Shown one piece after another: positions 12,280-24,377 of a stretch of DNA of 64,000 nt. The stretch comes from Neolentinus lepideus HHB14362 ss-1. Taxonomy: Eukaryota > Basidiomycota > Agaricomycetes > Gloeophyllales > Gloeophyllaceae. Each line of letters opens with the position of its first letter. Within the stretch, counting starts at the first letter, position 1. Under the pieces are notes generated by a model that worked only from the letters and a program-made list of their open reading frames with translations, did no database searches and had not been told where the DNA came from. The position numbers and the translations under genes are program-made. The stretch is taken from positions 18,546 through 82,545 of the forward strand of contig KV425659.1 in NCBI GenBank assembly GCA_001632425.1, read 5' to 3'.

Positions 12280-13020
12280 ATGATCCACTTGCGCAATGCT
12301 TCAATGTATTTCAATCAGAAGAGGAGCAACTGCTCGAATAGACCAGACGTTCGCTCTATGAAGCTACGCATTTCATGAGACGTCGCATGGCTGAGCTGGA
12401 TCGCAAGCGCAAAAATCCTGACGAGGAGGGTCAAGTCTCGCCCCAGTCAAGCAACAAACTGTTATGGACCGTGGGGGTGCCGTCCGAGGCTCATTAGTGG
12501 GATCCTGTCTGCATGCGGAGTTGGGATGGGAACTCCAGCCATTGATATATGGTGTTCTTCTGTCAAGACATGCACTCATTGTGCTCGTTCGCCCACCAAC
12601 AGGTGTCGTCTTATCATGCGCAACGGTAGTTAACAGCACCTCTCGTGTGCGTAACGTTAATAAAACAGTGCATCCGTCTGGACCTCGACAAGCGCCAATC
12701 TATGTAGAACATCCTGTTATAAAATGTCATCTACGAGTCGGATCGCGAGTCAGGGCATGACTGACGAACATGCAATAATCAGGGCAGGTACCACAAGACA
12801 GAATAGCGCTGACTCACTTTTCCCGGATGGAAGGGATTCAGCGGATCAATAGCCCGCCTTCTCCGAACTCCTTGTACATACAGGTACTCCTTCCCTTCCC
12901 AGGCTTCCCTATCCCGACACCGCGCTCGCCCGTACATATCAGTCAGCGCACCTGATCACAAGAGGGAAGACGCGTCGAAACCGGCTGAAGATTTACGTGT
13001 CCGTCTACGGGTTTCAACGA
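12280..13020. other. Intergenic, no supported gene
   Basis: The plus strand near 12310-12470 has a charged stretch (MRRRMAELDRKRKN) that may be the decayed tail of the kinase relic, but stops interrupt it. Nothing else is recognisable up to the inverted dehydrogenase fragment. Confidence 0.35.
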
Positions 13021-13340
13021 TTTCAGAAGCAAGAACCAGGGCGGCAGCACGACCAGGAGACACACCAGCTTCCAAAGCTATAACGAACTCGAATGGAGTG
13101 CCCGTACAGACTTCGTTCTGGAGAATAAGCTCCGACTTGTCGACAGATGCATGAAGTGTAGTCCTCTCGGACCCATCGGGCGAAAGTCAGGATATGGATA
13201 GACCCAGGAAGAGGTGAATGGCTTCCATCTTGTATTCTGGTAAACGTGGTCATGAGACGCTGCAGACACCCGTATTGGTGTATGTCGGTATCATCTTGCC
13301 GGCCCGCCGAACCGCGACGCCACGAACTAGGAATCAATGA
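13021..13340 (-). pseudogene. Truncated inverted copy of the D-lactate dehydrogenase promoter and exon 1
   Basis: Read on the minus strand, this matches 37470-37815 on the plus strand, the region that carries the promoter and first codons of the intact D-lactate dehydrogenase gene. Shared blocks include ACTTCATGC and CTGTCGACAAGTCGGAG, then CATTCGAGTTCG and CCTGGTTCTTGCTTCTG. The copy stops after about 50 codons of exon 1 and contains small indels, so it cannot encode the enzyme. It keeps the same neighbour (the 13357-13748 fragment) on its upstream side as the 37-kb locus, so the whole junction was copied. Confidence 0.8.
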
Positions 13341-13356
13341 ACCTGGAGGTTGGACA

Positions 13357-13748
13357 TCAAAGCCACACAGTCTTATTTCCAGGTTCAATCAGAGATATGA
13401 TCCATCTCTGCAAGCAGCAAGTTCGACCCACTCCCGTCTCTATTCTCTGCCACACTGCATCAAACTCTGAAATATGTCGATCGAGCTCTAACATCATTGC
13501 TACATGGACGACTGAAGCATCCCAGAAGTACGCCTTTCCGGGCAGTCTTGTATCCTGGAGGTTGTGATGTTGTTTAACAACCCGTCCCCACATATCTGTT
13601 TGATCGTCAAATGTGCTGTGTATCTCCGTCATTTCGATCTTTTGGTGATCATGCCAGATCCCTGTCCCTGAAGACAGGAAGGGCTCATTCAGAAGGTCCA
13701 TTCGGCCACCATGATGCTCGTCCACCCAGGCTGCAAGGTTCAAATGCT
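13357..13748 (-). pseudogene. Gene fragment X, unrecognised, duplicated beside D-lactate dehydrogenase
   Basis: An open exon-like stretch on the minus strand runs from a CGCTAG acceptor near 13749 (residues HLNLAAWVDEHHGG) to a stop at 13357, about 130 codons, including LPGKAYFWDASVVHVAMMLE. Its 3' part is repeated in decayed form at about 37260-37440 (+) and 28720-28815 (-), always upstream of D-lactate dehydrogenase promoter sequence. I do not recognise the family, and no 5' exon could be joined to it. It may be the last exon of a broken gene. Confidence 0.45.
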
Positions 13749-14290
13749 AGCGAAGACCCAACAAAACCCATGTCTTAATCATCCTTACGTGTCTCTGTCG
13801 GTCACGGTTGGTGGATGAAGCCTGACAATCTGGAGAGCTACGACGTATCGTCGTATTGAAGATTCTCCTAGATCTCCTTGTTGACAGGCTTCACATAACA
13901 GAATCTATACACCATGCCGGCACCAAAGACATGCACAAAACATCACCAGCAAACCCTCTCGCATCGAGTCCGTAACCTTCTCGCATCTTCAAGCTCCAGG
14001 TTCTACGCGTCCATATATCTACCTGCCCTCATAACGACCACTGATCACCTTAGTTGTTCGATACGCGCCGATACTTTGAGGCGCGACAATACCATGTCCG
14101 AGTTCAGCCAAGTCAGGTGATCCTGGCATCACTCGATCCTATGACCTGCTCAACAACGTATTTAGTTCCGTATTTTTCTCGGTACCTAGAGCACTCCAGG
14201 CACCCAGGTGATCCATGACGGAAGCCCGGGGTTTCAGGTTTATTGCGGGGGGCCACCAGGTAAGACCATCCTTTCACTTTCGACCAAGGT
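13749..14290. other. Upstream region of dihydroxyacetone kinase
   Basis: About 540 bp between fragment X and the kinase start codon, presumably holding the kinase promoter. No TATA element is convincing. Confidence 0.4.
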
Positions 14291-16406
14291 ATGTCTTCCA
14301 AGCACGTCTTCAACTCGCCCCAGGGACTGGTGGTGAAGTCCTTACGGGGAGCAGTCGCTCTGAACCCATCTCTGCGTCTGTGAGTATCTACAATCTCCGA
14401 GTGTCGCAGCTGACCGTCCACCACGCCAGCCATGCGCCCTCAAAGACTGTCTACCGCGTCTCAGACCCATCCTCAGAGGACTCCCACAAAGTGACCCTCA
14501 TATCTGGTGGAGGTGCGGGCCACGAGCCCGCGCACGCAGGCTACACCGGGCGGGGCATGCTCAGCGCGTCCGTCTCAGGCGACATCTTCGCCAGCCCCTC
14601 TGCCAAGCAGATTGTAACAGCCATCACGCTCGGCCTCTTCGGCGGCGACGGACCGGGCGACGAGCGAGAGAGACGCGAAGCGCTGGTGATCATCAATAAT
14701 TATACTGGCGACAGACTGAACTTTGGTTTGGCGATCGAGAAGGCAAGGGCGCTGTTGCCGAACTTGGATATCGCGTCGGTGGTCGTGAGCGACGATGTGT
14801 CGTTGTTGAGGTCTCCGAATCCGTCGTTGATCGGGCCAAGGGGGCTGGGAGGGAATATATTCGTTTGCAAGATTCTTGGTGCGCTGGCTGAACGCGGTGC
14901 CTCGGTCGAGCTCCTCAAGCGGGTCGGGGATGCTGTGGTCGGTCGACTCGGGAGCATTGGGGTTGGACTGGACCACTGTCATGTTCCTGGTCGCGTCGCG
15001 AAGGGGGAGGAGGACGCCACGCTGGCGGCGGACGAGTGCGAGATTGGGATGGGCCTGCACAATGAGCCGGGGGTGAAGAAGGTCAAGATAGAGAGCGCGG
15101 AATCTCTGGTTCGCGAGATGCTTGAGGCCATCTTTACCTCTCGGGAGGATGGCGCTTTCGTTGGCGACAGTGACGATACGATTCTGTACATCAACAACCT
15201 CGGAGGTATCTCGCAACTGGAAATGTCTGCTGTCGTTGACGAAACACTCTATCAACTCGGTGCGTATCGTTTTATAAGATACTCACCATACTGATGTCTT
15301 CCCAGAATCGAAGAAATTTCACCCACTCCGCGTCTACTGCTCCTCGTACATGACGTCCCTCAACGCCCCCGGCTTCTCCATCTCCCTCCTCAACCTCTCC
15401 GGCGTCTACCGCGACCTCTCTGGGTCCTCAGAACCAACGGCCCCTAGGCCAGAAGTCGACATCCTGCAACTCCTCGACGACCCGACCACTGCTACTGCTT
15501 GGGCCAGCGTCACGCAAGGCTGGACGAACGCGGTACGCGACCGGAAAGCCGAGGAGCTCGAAACAAACCTACTCGTCGACTCTTTAGGCTACTTGCTCTC
15601 CGCAGGTCCCATCGAGACTCTTGAAGAGAAGGGCGGGGCGGAGTGGTACAGAAGGGCGGACGTGTCGCCGAACAGAGTGAGGAGGGCGATTGAGCGCGCG
15701 TGTGCAAGGGTGCTCGAGGGGGAGGCGGACATGACGCGATTTGACACGGTCGTAGGTGACGGAGATTGTGGCGAGACGTTCGCTGCTGGGGCACGAGGTA
15801 CTGCCATTTATCGTTCTGCACTCTAGTCTGGACGGACTGACCATGTTTTGCTGGCGAAACAGCGGTTCAGAAAGCAATGGAAGACGGCGCGCTCGACGTC
15901 CCCAGCCTCGACCCCTCGCAGCTGACTCGCAAACTCGGCGAAATCCTCGAGGACAACATGGGTGGCACAATCGGCGCACGTAAGTCCCCTCTCACCTCCT
16001 CCTGCACCCTTACTAACCCTCACCTCTATCAACAGTCTTCGCCCTCTACTTCACGTCCCTCTCCACATCCCTCTCGACTCCTCCCAATTCCTGGTCCACC
16101 GCGCCACTCTCCGCCCTCCAATCCCTCTCCTCCTACACCCCCGCCCGTCCCGGCGACCGCACCGTCATCGACGCGCTCCACCCCTTCTGCGCCACGTTAT
16201 CCTCCGTCCAAAGCCTGGAGAAGGCCGTAGAAGCTGCGAAGGACGGCGCGCGGAGCACGGAGGGCATGAAAGCGCGGCTGGGGAGGGCGGTGTACGTCGG
16301 CGGCGCTGAGGAGGGGAAGGACGGGGAGAATGGGCTGCCGCCGGACCCGGGGGCGTGGGGCGTTGCGGCGATTGTGGAGGGGGTGTGGTTTGGTTACAAC
16401 GAGTAG
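14291..16406 (+). CDS. DAK1: Dihydroxyacetone kinase, ATP-dependent (DhaK-DhaL fusion)
   Basis: The enzyme phosphorylates dihydroxyacetone with ATP to dihydroxyacetone phosphate in the cytosol, detoxifying this sugar and feeding glycerol carbon into glycolysis. Seen: five exons (14291-14379, 14430-15259, 15306-15797, 15863-15979, 16036-16406) give 632 residues. The start MSSKHVFNSPQGLV is the family N-terminus; a longer frame beginning at 14215 merely reads through upstream DNA and intron 1. The DhaK half has ISGGGAGHEPAHAGY and GLHNEPG, whose histidine forms the covalent hemiaminal with substrate in characterised members. The DhaL half has the nucleotide-site motif VVGDGDCGETFAAGA and a glycine turn DNMGGTIGALF. 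All phases agree and no lesion is seen. The gene converges on SEC61, with 285 bp between the stop codons. DAK2 would be an equally valid symbol. Confidence 0.95.
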
Positions 16407-16691
16407 AGCATCACGTGTTGTACGTCGTATCAAGTTCACTGAACAGGCATATCACTCTCTAGCCCCTTGCATTCCGCTGGAAAGACTCACTCTAATATTC
16501 CGTCCGCTGAGATTCAAATAATCCGTCTGCTGAGCAAGCCCGGCCTTTTGGTCATTACCGTCCCCAAGTAGGTATACGTATACACATAACATAAATATAC
16601 CCAACCAATTACCGATCCCTCCCCACGCGCGCCGATCTGCTCCCTTGGCACGCCGGCCCAGTGGACTTTCCTCGCTCATTTCTGCGGCTAA

Positions 16692-18487
16692 TTACATAAG
16701 ATCGGCGAACGCAGCCATCTCAGCCGGTCCCGACTCCTTCATCCCAATTTCCCAATCTGGCGGGACGACAATTAGTATGCGTAAGACAACAGAAGTCGAG
16801 ATACTCACAGCTGTAGATGATGGTGACTGCCATCAGAATGCCCGTACCGTTACCCAGCGCGCCCATGAGGTCCGCGGCGACAGAGAGGAGGCCGAGCATG
16901 GCACCGCCGAGGGCGGCGGCAGTGGGGATGACGCGCTTGAGTTCCTTGTACATCGAGGCTTCACGGTGGCCGGCCATGACCTGCCAGGATCATCAGAACT
17001 CGCTCATCGGACAGAACACACGCAAGGGCTCGGGGAAAATAGGAGTGGCGAGGAAGGAAAGAGAGACATAACGCTGCGTACCAATTGCTGATCCTTCAAC
17101 TGCCTCGCCACATCCCTAGGGCCGCTCCCACTGATCTCAATCCACGTCTTACTAAACAGCGCGCACGCACTCAAGGTGAATGCGATGTAGATGAGGGTGT
17201 GAATGGGATCCAGGAGCGCGGCCTTGAGAGTGTGCGGGGGCGAAATGTAGTACGCAAGACCACCGACAGCCTCCATTTGCAGCGAGTCTTCCATGGGCTA
17301 CAAGACAAAGTCATTCCAAAGGTCTAGACGCGAAAGACAGACAAAAACGCACCTCCCAGTGCCCTAGCAGCTTCACGAAAAAGTTATCCGGGAACCGGCC
17401 CGCGAGCATCTGCGACACGATAAACACGTTCGACGTGAGCGTGCTCTGCAGCATGATGGGCATGTTCGACGTGTAGAACAGCTTCACGGGGTAGCTCCCC
17501 CGCTGGCCGCGGAAGCGGTTGCTCTTGACGGGGATCTCGATCCGGAAGCCCTGCAGGTAGATCACCACGGCAAATACCGCGACCGTCGCGACGAGGTTCA
17601 TCACGTTCGGGAGGCGCTCGCGCCAGAAGGCCTCGCGCAGCGCGCGGCCCTTGTCGTGCCACGTGAAGAGGAGGTGGAAAAGCGCTACTATCGCGCCCTC
17701 AAACTCGGGCCCGCGGCCGGTGTTGAGGGTCGTCGGCGAGAAGGCCTTCCAGACGATGGACTCGCAGATGTTCGTCGCGATGAAGAGGGAGATGCCCGAG
17801 CCGAGGCCGTAGCCCTTTTGCAGGAGCTCGTCGAGGAGGATGACGATGAGCGCCGCGGAGACGAGCTGGATGATGAGGAGGAGGCAAACGCCGGCACCGA
17901 GGTCGCTGGGCTGGCCGTACAGGCCGGTGAGGACGTAGACTGTTGCTTGGCCGAGAGAGATAATAAGAGCAAAGACTGCGAGATAGTGTTAATCCCGCAT
18001 ATAGATGTAGAGATGCGGTGTGACGTACGCTTCTGGGCACTGCTAAACAAAGCACGGTCTTCCTTCAAGGAAAAGTCGACCTCAATGAGGTTCGCGCCGG
18101 CGAGGAGCTGCATGATCATGCCGCTAGTGAGAATGGGAGAAATACCGAGTTCCATGAGGGTGCCGCGGTTGGAGGCCAGGATGACACGAAGCCAGTAGAG
18201 CGGGTCGGACGAGTCGGAGGACATGATGCCGTAGAGGGGCACTTGCGAGCATACCAGGAAGATGAGCAGAGTCACGGCGGTCCATAGGATTTTTTGGTTG
18301 AACGGGACCTGCGCGGAGGTCAGAGAGTGAAATGGGTAGGAAGTAAATGGCGCGTACTCTCCGGTCTGGCGAAGAAACCTCGGGGAGGATGGGCAGGAAT
18401 GGTCGGACGAGGTTCAAGAACCGGACTGCGCAGAGCTTTAGCTATAAAATAAACAGAGACCAACACTGCTCACTCACACCCGCTCAT
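16692..18487 (-). CDS. SEC61: Sec61 translocon alpha subunit
   Basis: Pore-forming subunit of the ER protein translocation channel (SecY/Sec61 alpha family, ten membrane helices), which moves secretory and membrane proteins across or into the ER. Seen: seven exons (18487-18478, 18425-18358, 18308-18029, 17975-17353, 17297-17082, 16980-16809, 16756-16692) give 477 residues, close to the 480 of the yeast protein. Exon 1 is only 10 nt (MSG plus one base) and splices to [17 protein letters not shown]. Landmarks in order are [47 protein letters not shown]-like [37 protein letters not shown] and [12 protein letters not shown], ending AFADLM. All are family hallmarks. Introns are 49-101 bp. Expected to be essential and constitutively expressed. 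Confidence 0.96.
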
Positions 18488-20335
18488 GATGAAAAAGAAA
18501 TAGCCAAGGAGCGGCTAGAGGTCAAGTAAGAAACTCGGTGCAGGTTGTAAGCAACTCGTATGCATCCACAACGCTGTTAGACGTGGCAGACAAACACGCG
18601 CAAATAGCGCCACGTCGCGTGCCACAAAAGTCATCTGTTTACTTGGATTATTTCAGTCAAAGTCCAACGTAAGACTTCTGGAACGGAGAGCAGGCGGGCG
18701 CTCCTGACCACGGCTTTCTTCTCTACTCTCCAAGATGACTAGCTTTCTCCCAGCCCCTTGACTCCCTTCTGCGTGTCCGGCAGCTCCCTGTCTCCCTCAA
18801 CTGTGCCTTCATCAGCTCACTGCCCGTTTGACATAGGACTATGGACTCACTGGTATCATCGCCTTTCGTACTAGTTCTACTCGTTTCACCTCGCTTCTGA
18901 CCTTTCGGCGACCAGTCCCTCCTTGTCTCTCCATCCATATTGCTAGCTTCCATCTCCCTACGTACTGTCTCGCGCACTGCCCGGTCGGTGTGGCGACCAC
19001 GGCTGGTTAACATCTCGTAGGACTGCGGCTTGGCAGTGATTTGATTTTTTGATGTCGTGGAACTGGGATGGTCTGGTTATATGCTATCCGAGTGTATCGA
19101 TCAGGCCGAAGAGAGCTTATATCCAACTCTGATGCATGACCGTTGATAGCATCCAACGTTCCATCGGTGCACGTCAGACGTTCTATTTCCATCTCGTCTC
19201 TCTACCAACGCGCCTGGCTCACTCTTTAACTAACGCTCCAGCAAACGCAGTCCGGTCGGGTTATTTGTAGGTCGTGGTTGTTTAGTCCGTGAACGCTCGC
19301 GCCTGTGCTAGTTTTACATCTGGTGCGACTTTCGTGAAGACTGGATGGCATTACCGAGTGCTTCAGAGATCCCAGGTAGCTCTCAAACGCGCCTGGATTT
19401 GTACGTGCCATACAGTCACCACGTCCTCCGTCTCTAATATCATCTTAACTTCAGGCAAATCTAGTCGTATCACAGTTTCTCACACAGCCGCTTCCACACG
19501 ACATTCTTGATACGGCTATGGCAGCCAGTGAAGTGCTCACGCGGGGACTGCAATATGAGATCTCACCTCTGGCGTTGTATGGTTTCTAGCCAGGCACCGG
19601 CGATCTCATACCCAGCGGATCACGGGCCTGTGCACTCTTGTCCGACGTTGCTGTGATGATGGCGGCAGTGAACGTTCGAACACTGGCACGGGCGGTAATC
19701 GTTTTCAACCGGATTCTGTCTGCATTCTAACATCGTCGACCGAGATTGGCCAATGAGTCTGTGAACGACGAGCGAGCTGAGCAGTTACGATTCTTGTACT
19801 ACCTTCAACCGGCTACCAGTGTGTACCCCATCGAAGGAGGTACGTTCCTTGAATGTGGAGTATGGACTGGTAGCTGGTTGGATGTATAGGATCAAGCACC
19901 GTGTGCATCCTTGTTTTCTGTCTTTGGCCTTGATGATACCGATAGCAACTGGGGGCATAGATATGAGCGCTAGTTGGTGACACTGCCGCAGTAATCGGTA
20001 GATAGATGTGGGAAACACGGAGGACGTAGAGTACCCCTCGACGAAGAGCATGAAACTTCAAAGGCTACAGAGAGGTAACCGATTGGATGATTCTGAATTG
20101 CCGGGTGTCGGATGTCGGATGGATTCGATCTAGTGATACATAGTTGTTTGAAAGCTAGCATACCGCTTCAGCTCTCAGTTTACAGACGTCGCCGATGTAC
20201 AAATGTGAGTCGACGACGATGGCAGAGCAAAGCAAGCACGACCGATAAGGCCAACACGCGCAACGTGCTTAATTAACAATTAACACCGCGTCTCGACGCG
20301 ACGCGTCCCCCTTGCCCTAGTTAACCACTTCCCCA
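18488..20335. other. Divergent intergenic region between SEC61 and ATG7
   Basis: An 1.85-kb spacer between two divergently transcribed genes, so it must hold both promoters. No gene is supported. The largest frames (18723-19013 minus, 19785-20061 minus) are low-complexity or overlap each other. Close to the ATG7 start is GC-rich sequence with CGACGCGACGCG. No TATA box is convincing. Confidence 0.5.
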
Positions 20336-22979
20336 ATGCCCATCGTCCAGTTCGCCCCTTTCTCCTCGCTCGTGCAGCCCGCGTTCTGGCACGAGCTCAC
20401 CTCGCTCAAGATCGACGTGCTCAAGCTCTCCGACGAGAGCGTCCCCGTGCGCGCAAGCTATACCGCAGGGCGCACGATCAAGGACCGCGAGACGGGCAAG
20501 GACGTTGCGCTTGGGTGTAATCTGACTGTTGGCGGGGATGCATTTAGTAAAGACTTCCAGTGGGTATTTGGTTTTTTGGACGGTGGGTGGGCTGTGGGCT
20601 GATGGAAGGGTGGGGGCGTAGGGCGCCGCCGAACGCTGTTGCAGCCACAGGCGTGTTTAAGAATTACAATACGATTGAGGAGTTCAAAGCGGCGGATAAG
20701 ACCGCGCTGTTTAACAAGGTCGCAGACGAGGTCAGCTCCGATCCGTTTCCCGTCTAATCCATAGCTGATTGCGTTTCGATCACGATCACTTGTAGATCTG
20801 GGAAGGCGTAAAGAAGAATAGGGACCCCTCGCTGTTGAACCGGTTCCTCCTCATTGCCTACGCGGATCTGAAGAAATACAAGTACTACTACTGGTTCGCG
20901 TTTCCTGGGTTCGTGGCCAAGGCGGCTTGGGAGATTGGAGGTGCGTGGAAAGCGGCGGACGTGGAGCTTTTCGGCGATGCAGTGAGTGTACATGTCTCTC
21001 GCTGATATATGGTATGCTCAAGTATCTCGCTGCAGATGAAAGCAATTCATGATGACCTCGCCAAGGCGCCAAAGGCGTACTTCTTGGTGAGGAATAACGA
21101 AGGCAAGACGGAGGTTGCGTCTGTGGAGAAGTATGAAGAATTCTTTGCAGGCGTGCCGCTTTATTCGGTTTGTCCGTATCCTTTCCTGTATCCTACCCAA
21201 CTAATCACCTCCTTAGCAATACATAGGCTTCCTTGACCCCTCCGCCATACCCGAGAATCCAGGCTGGCCCCTCCGCAACCTCCTCGCCTACCTGCGCGCC
21301 CTCTATCCGTCCACCACAGCTTTGCTCCGCATCCTCTGCTGGCGCGACGTTGAGCTCCCGCACCCTGGCTCCGGGTGGAAGTCGCGGTTTGGGATAATCG
21401 AGATCGGCGTGCCGCAGGAGACTGTGGACCCTCGCCCAAGCGCGGTCGGCTGGGAAAAGAACGTGCAGGGCAAGTTGGGCCCAAGACTCGCGGATTTGGC
21501 GCCGATGATGGATCCGACAAGGTGTGTCCGATGTGTTGGGCTGTAGAGACGGCGAAGATGGGTTGGGCTAACGGAGGATAGGCTCGCAGACCAAGCTGTG
21601 GATCTGAACTTGAAGCTGATGAGGTGGCGGATCCTACCGTCTCTCGATCTGGACAAGATAGCGGTGACGAAGTGCCTCCTCTTGGGCGCGGGCACGCTCG
21701 GGTGTTATGTATCCAGGACATTGATGGTTCGTTTCTTCTCTGGCCTACGGTTATGGGTGACTGACGACGAAATGTGCAGGGCTGGGGCGTTCGGAAAATT
21801 ACGTTCGTCGACTCTGCGCGGGTGTCTTTCTCGAATCCCGTTCGACAGCCGCTTTTCGAGTTCGAGGACTGTCTCGAAGGCGGCAAGCCGAAGGCTGCAT
21901 GCGCGGCTGAGCGGTTAAAGAAGATCTTCCCGGGCGTGGTAAGTGTGCCTTTACTCGATGAAGTGAGTTAGACTTATCTCGAACTCTGACAGGATGCCAC
22001 TGGGTATAGTCTCTCCATTCCGATGCCTGGTCATCCAGTTCCGTCAGGTTCTGTGGAACAGACCAAGAGAGACGTCGAACTGCTGGAGAAACTATTTGAT
22101 GAACATGACGCTGTTTTCCTGCTGATGGACTCTCGTGAGAGTCGATGGCTGCCCACCGTTTTGGGTGCTTCGAAGGGGAAGGTAAGTTACATGCATACGG
22201 TCTCCTGCGGCATTGAATAACCAATCCTGGTAGATTGTGATGAACGCCGCTCTTGGATTCGACACTTTCTTGGTGATGCGACATGGCGCTCGAGCTGCAA
22301 CATCAGCTGGAACGCGTCTTGGCTGCTATTACTGCAATGATATCGTCGCCCCTGCAGATGTATGTAATTCATTAGCACAGTGAGACTTCCGATTGCTGAC
22401 GGGAATAACAGTCTCTGACCGATCGCACCCTGGATCAAATGTGCACGGTGACTCGACCGGGGCTCGCTTCTATCGCCGCCTCGACTACGGTGGAGTTACT
22501 GGCATCTCTGCTGCAGCATCCAGATGGGTATGTGCCCAAAGCCGTGCAAAATTTCTTTCCATTCCATTGATATACTCGGTGTCTAGTGTACAAGCGCCTG
22601 CGCCACCCCCACAAACAGGGAACAATGTGGCGGACCCCAGCACGTCTGGGAGTATCTTGGGACTCGTTCCACATCAACTGAGAGGCTTCCTTGCGCAGTT
22701 CAGGAATATGCTCATTACGGGTGCGGCGTACGATCGGTGCCCCGGATGTAGTGAGACGGTATGTCGCTGCTCTGAAGGAAATCTGCGGGACGCACGGGTT
22801 GACCGTGGTAATTTTTCTGGCAGGTCCTACGAGCGTACGAAGAGAATGGCTTCGATATGCTCCTGCAGGCGTTCAACGAGCCTGGCTATTTGGAGAGCCT
22901 CACGGGACTTGATAAGTTGCACGATGAGGGTGAGGCGATTATGGAGAGCGTGGACTGGGACGAAGACGACGAGGAGTGA
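20336..22979 (+). CDS. ATG7: Autophagy E1-like activating enzyme Atg7
   Basis: Atg7 activates the ubiquitin-like proteins Atg8 and Atg12 with ATP and passes them to Atg3 and Atg10 during autophagosome formation. Seen: twelve exons (20336-20559, 20622-20730, 20796-20981, 21036-21167, 21217-21521, 21582-21726, 21780-21938, 21993-22181, 22234-22359, 22412-22527, 22587-22758, 22824-22979) join in phase to 672 residues. The N-terminal domain begins [18 protein letters not shown]. The adenylation domain has the nucleotide motif [13 protein letters not shown], with the arginine-bearing [14 protein letters not shown] after it. The catalytic cysteine is in [10 protein letters not shown]. The CYYC and CPGC pairs are the zinc ligands. 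The tail is acidic (DWDEDDEE), as in other Atg7 proteins. Two domain halves and all key residues are intact, and I see no lesion. The acceptors of introns 1 and 10 were chosen to restore phase and family sequence. Confidence 0.95.
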
Positions 22980-23611
22980 TCGAAACGAAGTGAAATGGAA
23001 TGACGCTGTATTTTGACCTATGACACTGATACCTTGCTTGTATCTGTATGTTTGTATTAGCCACGATAGATGGAACGCTAACCTGGACAATTGTGATACG
23101 GCTGAGGCACTTCTCTACTTGATGGTGTAGCTAATGTTGCTTCCTTTCTCCGTCCATATTTTTGGACGGCCACTTCTATTTTGGGTGCCCAAGAAACCCG
23201 AGCCTACGATGAGACGTGCAGTAGTAAGCCGTTGCATAGTTGGGGCGTAAAACATGTCTGCGTACGTTCCCGTCGATATTTGTACGTAAAGTAACGCCAA
23301 TCTGTCTAAGCCACCCGGTGGGACCAGTCAAGCGATGTCCTCGACTTCCAGGACATGAAAGACTGGCGATGTTGGTTTTGCCACGTATCTTCCTGGCTGA
23401 ATACAGGAGTCTACGACTTAGCGAGGCATTGTCGTCTCACATGCACCGCCACGAACCTATTACAGTAAACGGGTGAGGATGACCGTTACGACTTCTTTGC
23501 ACATCTCAACATTTGATGGAATATGGCAATTTTCCAGGTACTCTCTCAGCGATGGGCTCATTCGGAATTCTCCCCATATCTAGAAGTTCCTTGATAACGC
23601 TCATTATGACT
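22980..23611. other. Intergenic downstream of ATG7
   Basis: Contains the ATG7 3' end and no recognisable gene. The two frames seen (23115-23300 minus and 23240-23476 plus) overlap and lack motifs. Confidence 0.45.
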
Positions 23612-23940
23612 TTCTGGGTCGTTCGCGTCGACAAAGTGTGCGAGCGGCGGTGTTTTCCATATGTGCGTGACCCGGTGGCACTGCAGTTCACGCGAGACCC
23701 ATGTGATAACCACGCGATCAGCCGGTCATCAACGCTCAGGAACGGACTGAGCTGTGTGCTCTGTGCTCTGATACCACGAATCTGCACCTCCAGTATCTCA
23801 AATTACTCTACTATGTTTACACAAGTACCGAAAGAAATTGAATCTTCTCTCTGTGCCCCTATGACCAGCTACTCTACTCTTCAGGAAACAATATAGATAA
23901 TTAGCAGTGCGATGATATCACACCCAGAAGTACTTGTCCT
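23612..23940 (+). repeat. Orphan 3' flank of a DUF6593 array unit, copy 1
   Basis: From GACTTTCTGGGTCGTTCGC onward this matches 25430-25725 and, more loosely, 28190-28330. Those two copies lie directly downstream of a DUF6593-like gene, whereas this one has no gene before it. Shared blocks include GTGACCCGGTGGC, GAGACCCA and TTTACACAAGTACCGAA. It is best read as what remains of a third array unit whose gene body was lost. Confidence 0.65.
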
Positions 23941-24317
23941 TTAAATTATCATGAGATCAACTTGATGGGGATAAAAGCAATCAGAACTTGCCTCTCTGAT
24001 CCGGTTCATTAATGGGTCTTTCGATGGGATACACTGATAGACACTCTCTCCGAGGACCTGCCGCCCCGGAGGCGCCAGGCACTGCTCCTCCACCTCTAAC
24101 TCTCTGTCACTCTGACACCCACCCAACAAAACTTCCTCCGTTCTGATTCCTACCATTCCGAGATGTCCGTGGCCACATCGACCGGCAGTACGTATCAAAA
24201 CGCTTTCCAGCTTTTTCTCACTCGCTGACGCACGCCACATCTAGCTGGAACATGATCGTGGCCCAGCAGGTAGTCCCTTTTATGCACACCAGTTCGCGGT
24301 GCCTCGCCTCATTGCGG

Positions 24318-24325
24318 TATATAAT
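24318..24325 (+). promoter_or_regulatory. TATA box of the DUF6593-like gene
   Basis: TATATAAT lies 53 bp before the start codon, inside a GCGGTATATAA block that is conserved upstream of the second copy (26947), while flanking bases differ. Confidence 0.6.
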
Positions 24326-24377
24326 GCGTCTGCCGGTGAGCCGGTGAACCAGCCACGTTACTATCCTCCGAGTCCAC

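Noticed and set aside
15510..16439. Several minus-strand frames over the dihydroxyacetone kinase gene
   Set aside because: Antisense shadows of conserved kinase exons; no motif of their own.
17656..18198. 180-codon plus-strand frame and other long frames over SEC61
   Set aside because: Shadows of the GC-rich SEC61 exons, which read perfectly on the minus strand.
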